Source: Pseudomonadota bacterium
GTDB taxonomy: Bacteria > Desulfobacterota > Desulfobacteria > Desulfobacterales > Desulfobacteraceae
Direction: 5' to 3'
DNA length: 9,451 nt
Assembly (NCBI GenBank): GCA_018816605.1
Contig: JAHIVS010000081.1
Span: 1-9,451 of the forward strand
The position numbers and the translations under genes are program-made. Of the stretch, positions 1 to 5,676 are shown one piece after another (position 1 is the stretch's first letter; every line of letters begins with the position of its first letter). The notes under the pieces were generated by a model. The model searched no databases. It worked only from the letters and a program-made list of their open reading frames with translations, and was not told where the DNA came from.

Positions 1-3000
1 GTTGGGTGCGGCAATGGCCTTGCCCTTTCCGTCTGAACTGCCGCCAATGGCATTGATCACCCCGAAAATCTTATTCTTGTCCCGGAGGGCATCCTTCATG
101 CGTTTCAGGACAAAGACCACGGATCCTTCTCCCAGAACAAAACCGTCGGCGCGGCTGTCAAAGGGATAAGACCCTTTTTCCGACAGGGTTCCCATCTTGG
201 CAAACCCGATAAAAGATTCCGGTGCCAGATGGGTATTGACCCCGCCCACAATGACCTGGTCATGGTCGCCGGACAAAAGCTCTCCTGCCGCAGCCTCAAT
301 GGCGGTAACAGAAGAGGCGCAGGCCGCATCCACGATATAATTTACACCCCGGGCCCCCAAATGCCTTGCAATCCGGGAGGCTTCAATGTTTAAAAGGATG
401 CCGTGAACCGGGTCATACCCCTTGTTTTCCCCTTCCATTCCCTCCAGAAGGGCCCGGCTGATTTTTTCCTTGTCTTTATCGCTAAGACCGGCATATGCCG
501 GGGTCTTTTCCAGCATGGAGAGAACCTCCGGATACCAGTATTTGAGCTGGATATCGTTTCCCAGCTCGTTGGACAGACAGGTGGCAATGATCACGGCTGT
601 CCGTTGGGGGTCCTGGCAGACAAATTGGTCATCCGCTCCCAGAAGGCCTGCACTTTCCACCGCTTTATAGGCGGTTGAAAGTACCATTTTCTGGCTTCTG
701 GAGAGTCGCTTGTCCTTTCCCTCGGTATAACCGAACCGTTCACTGTCAAATTTAAAATCATCCACGTGTCCTGCCAGGATCGTATAGGTGGTGTCTTGCA
801 CCTTTCGGTCCGGATTGTAATACAGCCCTCTGTCAAAACGGGTTTCCGGCATCTCACTGATGGAATATTTTTTGTTCAGGATATTCTCCCAGAGCATTTC
901 CGGGGTGTCTGCATGGGGAAGGGTACAGCCGATGCCCACAACGGCAATCTCATCTTTAATCTTATTTTTCGGGCTGGAAAAGATCTCCAATTGATTCAGA
1001 TGGGCAAACAGGCGGGATTTGCCCTCAAAATACTGGTCATGAATCTCTTGGATGGAAACCTGGCCCTTGAAAAAGGCCAGGCTGTCGCCCACCAGAAAAT
1101 TACCTTTTTCCCGGTGTTCCTTGTCGTCGAACCAGGTGTAATGTTCTTGGCCCGGACGCTTAAAATCCGGCAAAAACCCTTTGGCACCGATGAGCAGGGA
1201 CCCGATATTGCGTTTTTCAAAGGAGCGTTTGCGCTGGGTTAAATCCTCATTGTTCCGGATCATCCGGGCTTCATGTTCCACCATCTCCCTTGCAAAGGGG
1301 GTGGGGGCGGTTCTGGAGGCAAGCCCCAGGCTTCTGCCGATGACCACGGTTTCGTCTTTTTCAATGATAATGTCCTGGTATTGTTTTTTTACGGCTTTTG
1401 TATCAACGATCTCACGGGAGAACAGATAGGCCGTTCCGACCTGAAGGCCTATTTTGGCCCCCCGGGCCGCCAGAAAAGAGGCCATACCCGAGATGAAGAA
1501 AGAGGCAAATGCAGTGGTAATCCCCCCTGCAAAAACCAGGTAGATATCCGACAAGTCCCGGGAGGTGTTAATCAGCTTTGAGATGGCAACTTCCCACAGG
1601 ACCATGCTGGACAATGAGCCCACATGACCGCCCGCCTCTCCCCCTTCAAATATGAACCTGCGGCACCCGGCCTCCAAGGCATTTTCCATCATGGAAACCG
1701 ACGGGGTGTGCAGATAGGTTTTGGTGCCTGCCTTTTCCAATTCCACCACCTGGGAAGGAATGCCGCCGGCAAACAATGCATAGGGCACCTTGTATTTTTT
1801 GACCATGTCCAGATGCTTATGGACCATGGGATTAAATGCCTCAATGCCCACCAGACCCGCACCAAAATTGTCGATTTTTTCCGCCCCCTTTTTTATCATC
1901 TCATCGGCCAGGGTTGAGGGCAGGCTTCCCACGGCAAAAAAGGGAAGGGCACCGGCTTCCAATACCATGCCGGCAAACTGGGCGTTGTCGGAAATATTGG
2001 CCATGGGCCCCTGGATCAAGGGGAGGCGGGTGGACTGATCCTTTGCAAAGGCAGAATCCGGTACCACCGGATCATGCTGGTCAACAAAATCAAGATTTTC
2101 CCCAATGCCCTTAAAAAATGAGGCGATCATGGTTGCAAGACAAGTGGAGGTTCTGGCAAACTCCTTGGCAAACAACCCGTCCTGTCCCAGATAAAAAAGA
2201 GACTGGACAAAGGAAGCCGCTTCGTTGTCCAGGGCAATCATGTGGTCTGTGATCGACTGGTAGATTTTTTGTTCCCCATCTGCTGCCGCTGCAACCAGAA
2301 CGGCCTCCTGCTTGAGCGCCTTGACAATCTTGGTCCCCAGTTTTGCAAAGACCCGATAGATCTCTTTGTCCTGGAAAATGATCTCCGTGGAATCCCCTTC
2401 ATCCACCATGGCCAGTAATTTTTTGAAATTATCCGAAACAGGGGCCTCATCGGCCAGCAATACCTGGCTGTCCATGACAAAACCGGACACGCCTGCCGCC
2501 AGCATCCCGGCTGCCGTATACCGGCCCACGCCGCCGTGGACAAATACCGGCAGTTTGCTATTCTTCAAATACCATTGCATGAGGATAAACGAAGAATACC
2601 GGGACACCTTTCCTGCTGCCTCATTCCCCTTGAGAATCAGACCATGGGGATCCATGGCCTTTATTTTTTCGATCAAATGGATATCCTTGATTTCAGAAAT
2701 AATTTTCGTGTCCCCGAAATCGGAGAAATCCGCAACCACATCCTGTTTGGAAAGGGGGACAATCAAAAGATCAAGGTTGATGATATTTTTTTGTTTCAAA
2801 GCACCAATGGTCTCATGGTCATGGGAGGAAAGCCGCAGACCGAAGCTCAAATTCTCCCCGGACAGCAAAAGGGCCTTTTGTACAATCTGGTCGCAGCTTA
2901 AAAACTCGGTATCAAAAACCGGCAGGGCACCGGATTGGTAAATGGCATGAAAATAGCTGACATCAAATACCTTGACAGGGGTAAAAATCATCAAAGGCAG

Positions 3001-3027
3001 TCTTGAATTCAGTATTCGGGTAATCAT
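1..3027 (-). CDS. Partial multidomain lipid/polyketide synthase: NPD-like barrel x2, then ketosynthase (N-terminal 1009 residues)
   Basis: The frame is open from an ATG at 3027 to the left edge; the 3' end is outside the window. The start has GGAG at 3036-3039, 8 bases upstream. Residues about 9-215 form a diverged barrel of the nitronate monooxygenase/PfaD (2-nitropropane dioxygenase) fold. Residues about 333-590 form a second, better conserved one, with IQGPMA at 338-343, GGEAGGH at 462-468 (His468 at the family's catalytic position) and AGGI at 500-503 plus GLQVGTAY at 527-534 for FMN phosphate binding. Residues about 692-1009 are a beta-ketoacyl synthase: AVVGIG at 695-700 and DAACASS with nucleophile Cys903. 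The ketosynthase His motifs and any acyltransferase, ACP or reductase domains lie outside. PUFA synthases usually carry the FMN enoyl reductase on a separate protein (PfaD); here such domains are fused ahead of the ketosynthase. Inferred role: iterative synthesis of an unsaturated or otherwise modified acyl chain. The product cannot be told. Confidence 0.9.
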   Translation of the reverse strand, partial: MITRILNSRLPLMIFTPVKVFDVSYFHAIYQSGALPVFDTEFLSCDQIVQKALLLSGENLSFGLRLSSHDHETIGALKQKNIINLDLLIVPLSKQDVVADFSDFGDTKIISEIKDIHLIEKIKAMDPHGLILKGNEAAGKVSRYSSFILMQWYLKNSKLPVFVHGGVGRYTAAGMLAAGVSGFVMDSQVLLADEAPVSDNFKKLLAMVDEGDSTEIIFQDKEIYRVFAKLGTKIVKALKQEAVLVAAAADGEQKIYQSITDHMIALDNEAASFVQSLFYLGQDGLFAKEFARTSTCLATMIASFFKGIGENLDFVDQHDPVVPDSAFAKDQSTRLPLIQGPMANISDNAQFAGMVLEAGALPFFAVGSLPSTLADEMIKKGAEKIDNFGAGLVGIEAFNPMVHKHLDMVKKYKVPYALFAGGIPSQVVELEKAGTKTYLHTPSVSMMENALEAGCRRFIFEGGEAGGHVGSLSSMVLWEVAISKLINTSRDLSDIYLVFAGGITTAFASFFISGMASFLAARGAKIGLQVGTAYLFSREIVDTKAVKKQYQDIIIEKDETVVIGRSLGLASRTAPTPFAREMVEHEARMIRNNEDLTQRKRSFEKRNIGSLLIGAKGFLPDFKRPGQEHYTWFDDKEHREKGNFLVGDSLAFFKGQVSIQEIHDQYFEGKSRLFAHLNQLEIFSSPKNKIKDEIAVVGIGCTLPHADTPEMLWENILNKKYSISEMPETRFDRGLYYNPDRKVQDTTYTILAGHVDDFKFDSERFGYTEGKDKRLSRSQKMVLSTAYKAVESAGLLGADDQFVCQDPQRTAVIIATCLSNELGNDIQLKYWYPEVLSMLEKTPAYAGLSDKDKEKISRALLEGMEGENKGYDPVHGILLNIEASRIARHLGARGVNYIVDAACASSVTAIEAAAGELLSGDHDQVIVGGVNTHLAPESFIGFAKMGTLSEKGSYPFDSRADGFVLGEGSVVFVLKRMKDALRDKNKIFGVINAIGGSSDGKGKAIAAPN

Positions 3028-3061
3028 AAATAGTGCTCCATTTTTGGGTTGGGGTAACACC

Positions 3062-3086
3062 TTGCCTTGACCGCCTGCCAAGGCAA
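3062..3086. repeat. Perfect 8-bp inverted repeat in the synthase leader
   Basis: TTGCCTTG at 3062-3069 and CAAGGCAA at 3079-3086 are exact reverse complements, separated by 9 bases. The dyad lies about 18-42 bases after the predicted sigma-54 start, so the synthase mRNA could fold an 8-bp hairpin with a 9-base loop. No U-run follows, so it does not look like an intrinsic terminator. It may be an operator for a dimeric regulator or an mRNA structure; the sequence does not decide. Confidence 0.5.
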
Positions 3087-3113
3087 AATGATGGTTCTCA
3101 AACCCATTTGTTT

Positions 3114-3129
3114 ATCAAGGAACGTGCCA
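3114..3129 (-). promoter_or_regulatory. Sigma-54 (-24/-12) promoter for the synthase gene
   Basis: Read on the minus strand this is TGGCACGTTCCTTGAT. The -24 element is a full match to TGGCACG, the spacer is 4 bases, and the -12 element is TTGAT against the consensus TTGC(A/T). The one notable departure is A instead of C after the -12 G. Transcription would start near 3104 and give a leader of about 77 bases before the ATG at 3027. A sigma-54 activator is encoded divergently next door, which supports the call. No transcript evidence is available. Confidence 0.65.
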
Positions 3130-3210
3130 GGCCGAACCGATTTTTTAACACCTTGAAATAAAAGCTTTTTATAAAAAAAATGGAATTACTCCCGGAAATG
3201 ATCCCCAAAT

Positions 3211-3229
3211 ATGCTTGCATTTTATGCAT
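3211..3229. promoter_or_regulatory. Candidate enhancer (upstream activating) site, overlapping ATGC/GCAT dyads
   Basis: The stretch ATGCTTGCATTTTATGCAT holds three dyads: ATGC-TT-GCAT (3211-3220), TGCAT-TTT-ATGCA (3216-3228) and ATGCAT (3224-3229). It is centred about 115 bases upstream of the predicted sigma-54 transcription start near 3104, a normal distance for enhancer-binding activators. Binding by the neighbouring activator's Fis-like helix-turn-helix is inference only, and short AT-rich dyads arise easily by chance. Confidence 0.3.
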
Positions 3230-3265
3230 GGTGGTTGTACAAAAATGCTCAATACTTTAACAAAT

Positions 3266-3270
3266 GGAGA
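3266..3270 (+). promoter_or_regulatory. Ribosome binding site supporting a GTG start for the activator
   Basis: GGAGA ends 4 bases before GTG at 3275. The earlier in-frame starts (TTG 3215, ATG 3224, ATG 3245) have no comparable Shine-Dalgarno sequence; the best is a GGTGG 10 bases before 3245. The GTG start also places the first residues close to the recognisable N-terminal region. Confidence 0.5.
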
Positions 3271-3274
3271 CCCT

Positions 3275-4765
3275 GTGAAAAAATTCAAACTGGATCAGGA
3301 AGAGAGACACTTTTTCAAAACCGTCTATAATGCGGCCTTTGCAAACCCTTTCAGCGAACTCAGAGAACGATTGGACCAGAAAATTGCCGGGCTCTTCCCT
3401 TCTGCCACCCGAAGGGAAAGCAAAGACATGTGTGTCCGGGAGGTGGACCTTGGCTTAAAAAAACTGGAAGCGGAACACAAGGGCAATCTCAATGACTACC
3501 AGGACAGTGACAAGGAAATTTTGCGGGTGGTCTATCTGTTTGATATCTTCCACAAATTCAGGGATAGATTTGACCAGCTGATCACCGAACAGATTGCGGC
3601 CCGGGAGACTCCGGTCAAAGTAAGTTTTGTCGAAGAGGCAAAGGCCATGGTCATTGCAAAGGGCTTTGACACCAAAAGTTTTTACCATTATTTTGCCCTG
3701 TCCTACCAATTGCGCCGGGCCTTTTATTTTATCTCCCATGCCCTGGTGGGCAGCAGCCCCTGCATGCGAACCCTGAAAAAGCACCTGTGGAACAATGTTT
3801 TCACCCATAATATTGCGGTCTACGACAGTTTTTTGTGGAACAAAATGGAGGACTTCTCCACCCTTTTGCTGGGAGAAACCGGAACCGGCAAGGGGACGGC
3901 AGCCCAGGCCATCGGCCGGAGCGGCTATATTCCCTTTGACCCCAAACGCGGCTGTTTCACCGAAAGCTTTACCCAGGCATTTTTGTCCCTGAACCTGTCC
4001 CAATATCCGGAGACCCTTTTGGAATCAGAATTGTTCGGCCATACCAAAGGGGCCTTCACCGGCGCAATTGAAGATTACCAGGGGGTTTTTGACAGGTGCA
4101 GCGCCCACGGCGCCATCCTGCTGGATGAAATCGGAGAAATCCCCAACCATGTGCAGATCAAACTGCTGCGGGTCCTCCAGGAAAGGCACTTTTCACCGGT
4201 GGGCGCCCATACGATTCTAAGGTTTAACGGCCGGGTCATTGCCGCCACCAACCGCCCCAAACAAGATATCATGGGCGGGAAAATTTTCCGGGATGATTTT
4301 TATTACCGGCTATGTTCGGACATCATTGAGGTTCCGCCCCTGCGAACCCGAATCAAAGAGTCCCCCCGGGAACTGGATGATCTTTTGAATTTTACCATCC
4401 ACCGCATGACCGGCACAGCCTCAAAAAAATTATCCCGCCAGGTAAAAAGAATTATTGACCGACGGCTGGGAAAGCATTATCAATGGCCAGGCAATGTCAG
4501 GGAACTGGAGCAATGTGTCAGAAGCGTTTTGCTGAGAAAAGATTACAAGGGGATCGAAACCAGAGCGGCGTTACCCGTATCCCTTTCCCAGCGCCTTCAA
4601 ATGGGAATCGAATCAAAAACCATTGCAGTGCCTGACCTTGTGGCAGGATATTGTAACCTGCTGTATGATACCCTGGGAACCTATGAAAAAGTGGCCCGAA
4701 AAACAGGACTGGACAGGCGGACCATTAAAAAATATATACAGACCCAACAAGGACTCAATGACTGA
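3275..4765 (+). CDS. Sigma-54-dependent enhancer-binding transcriptional activator
   Basis: An AAA+ activator that remodels sigma-54 RNA polymerase to open -24/-12 promoters. Numbered from GTG 3275 (496 residues), residues 1-185 are a mostly helical N-terminal region with no receiver, PAS or GAF signature that I recognise, so the signal is unknown. The AAA+ domain has Walker A GETGTGKG (200-207; many relatives have Glu at the last position), the sigma-54 contact loop GAFTGA (259-264), Walker B ILLDEIGE (281-288), an arginine-finger region FRDDFYYRL (338-346) and WPGNVRELEQ (404-413). A Fis-type helix-turn-helix is at about 468-489. Starts at 3245 (506 aa), 3224 or 3215 are possible; 3275 is preferred for its ribosome binding site. 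The stop overlaps the start of the acyltransferase gene. The divergent synthase has a sigma-54-like promoter, so it is the obvious target (inference). Confidence 0.92.
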   Translation: MKKFKLDQEERHFFKTVYNAAFANPFSELRERLDQKIAGLFPSATRRESKDMCVREVDLGLKKLEAEHKGNLNDYQDSDKEILRVVYLFDIFHKFRDRFDQLITEQIAARETPVKVSFVEEAKAMVIAKGFDTKSFYHYFALSYQLRRAFYFISHALVGSSPCMRTLKKHLWNNVFTHNIAVYDSFLWNKMEDFSTLLLGETGTGKGTAAQAIGRSGYIPFDPKRGCFTESFTQAFLSLNLSQYPETLLESELFGHTKGAFTGAIEDYQGVFDRCSAHGAILLDEIGEIPNHVQIKLLRVLQERHFSPVGAHTILRFNGRVIAATNRPKQDIMGGKIFRDDFYYRLCSDIIEVPPLRTRIKESPRELDDLLNFTIHRMTGTASKKLSRQVKRIIDRRLGKHYQWPGNVRELEQCVRSVLLRKDYKGIETRAALPVSLSQRLQMGIESKTIAVPDLVAGYCNLLYDTLGTYEKVARKTGLDRRTIKKYIQTQQGLND

Positions 4766-5676
4766 TGCTAAATTTCTTACCAGCCCCCCTCAAAGGTGTT
4801 TTATCATTTGGGCTCTATGCCCTGAATACCATTTGCCTGACCCTCCCCCTGATTTTTTTATCCCTGTTTAAATTTATTCTGCCTTTTCCCCGGATCATTG
4901 TGATCCTGGACAAAATTCTGATCGCCATCGCCACCCTGTGGATCGCCATCAATTCTATGAATGCCGACCTGTTCTGCAATATTGACTGGGATGTTCGGGG
5001 GCTTGAACGATTAAACAAAAAAGAATGGTACCTGGTCATGTCCAATCACCAGTCCTGGGTGGACATCCTGGTTCTCCAGAAGATACTGAACCGCAAAATT
5101 CCCATGTTAAAATTTTTCCTGAAAAAAGAACTGATCTGGGTTCCCTTTCTGGGACTGGCCTGGTGGGCCCTGGATTTCCCGTTCATGAAGCGGTACTCGA
5201 AAAAAGAACTGGCCCAAAAACCCCATCTCAAGGGCAAAGACCTTGAAAGCACCAAAAAGGCCTGTGAACGATTTAAACACACCCCCATCTCCATTATGAA
5301 CTTTGTGGAAGGCACCCGGTTCACACCCCAGAAAAAAAAGGCACAAAAGGCCCCCTTTAACCATCTGCTCAAACCCAAAGCCGGTGGTGTTGCCTTTGTC
5401 ATTGGATCCATGGGCGATTGCCTCCATAAAATTATCGATGTCACCATCGTCTACCCGGGAAAGACGCCCAGTTTCTGGGAGTTTATATCCGGCAGGACCC
5501 GAAAAATAATCATCAATTTTGAAGTAATGGAAATGGGTCCGGCCTTACAGGGTGATTATTTTAATGATGTGGAATACAAGGCTTTTTTCTGTGACTGGCT
5601 GAACCGGCTCTGGATAGAAAAAGATGCGCGCATACAGGGGTTTAGGGACGGCAATCCCCTTGACAATGGGGCTTAA
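4765..5676 (+). CDS. YihG-like 1-acyl-sn-glycerol-3-phosphate acyltransferase (PlsC superfamily)
   Basis: A membrane acyltransferase expected to add an acyl group to the sn-2 position of lysophosphatidic acid. The 303 residues are close to E. coli YihG in length and motifs. Hydrophobic segments occur at about 11-41 and 44-64, followed by motif I NHQSWVD (94-100, catalytic His95 and Asp100), the block WVPFLG...DFPFMKRYSKK (125-147), and FVEGTRFT (180-187, motif III). VTIVYPG lies near the expected motif IV place. The ATG sits in TGATG, overlapping the activator's stop by one base, so translation is probably coupled; AAGGA at 4749-4753 is a rather distant ribosome binding site (11 bases). Co-transcription with the activator of a neighbouring lipid-type synthase suggests that it esterifies that product into phospholipid. 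This is inference; a housekeeping role is also possible. Confidence 0.9.
   Translation: MLNFLPAPLKGVLSFGLYALNTICLTLPLIFLSLFKFILPFPRIIVILDKILIAIATLWIAINSMNADLFCNIDWDVRGLERLNKKEWYLVMSNHQSWVDILVLQKILNRKIPMLKFFLKKELIWVPFLGLAWWALDFPFMKRYSKKELAQKPHLKGKDLESTKKACERFKHTPISIMNFVEGTRFTPQKKKAQKAPFNHLLKPKAGGVAFVIGSMGDCLHKIIDVTIVYPGKTPSFWEFISGRTRKIIINFEVMEMGPALQGDYFNDVEYKAFFCDWLNRLWIEKDARIQGFRDGNPLDNGA

Noticed and set aside
766..1242. 158-codon open frame on the plus strand
   Set aside because: It lies wholly antisense to the linker/ketosynthase part of the synthase, has no recognisable domain, and the opposing frame carries clear family motifs.
2366..2941. 191-codon open frame on the plus strand
   Set aside because: Antisense to the first barrel domain of the synthase; no motif or ribosome binding site worth noting.
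3051..3066. GG-N10-GC match on the plus strand near the synthase leader
   Set aside because: Only the invariant dinucleotides and TTGC match; the rest of the -24 element does not fit.
3119..3132. Possible sigma-54 promoter on the plus strand for the activator (GG-N10-GC)
   Set aside because: The -24 part (AGGAACG) is fair but the -12 part (AGGCC) is poor, and it is largely the complement of the much better minus-strand site.
3215..3243. Sigma-70-like promoter for the activator (TTGCAT, 17 bases, TACAAA)
   Set aside because: Only 3 of 6 and 4 of 6 consensus matches; not distinguishable from chance, so the activator's own promoter is left unassigned.
3455..4003. 182-codon open frame on the minus strand
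   Set aside because: Antisense to the sigma-54 activator; its Gly-rich content is the mirror of activator codons and shows no family signature.
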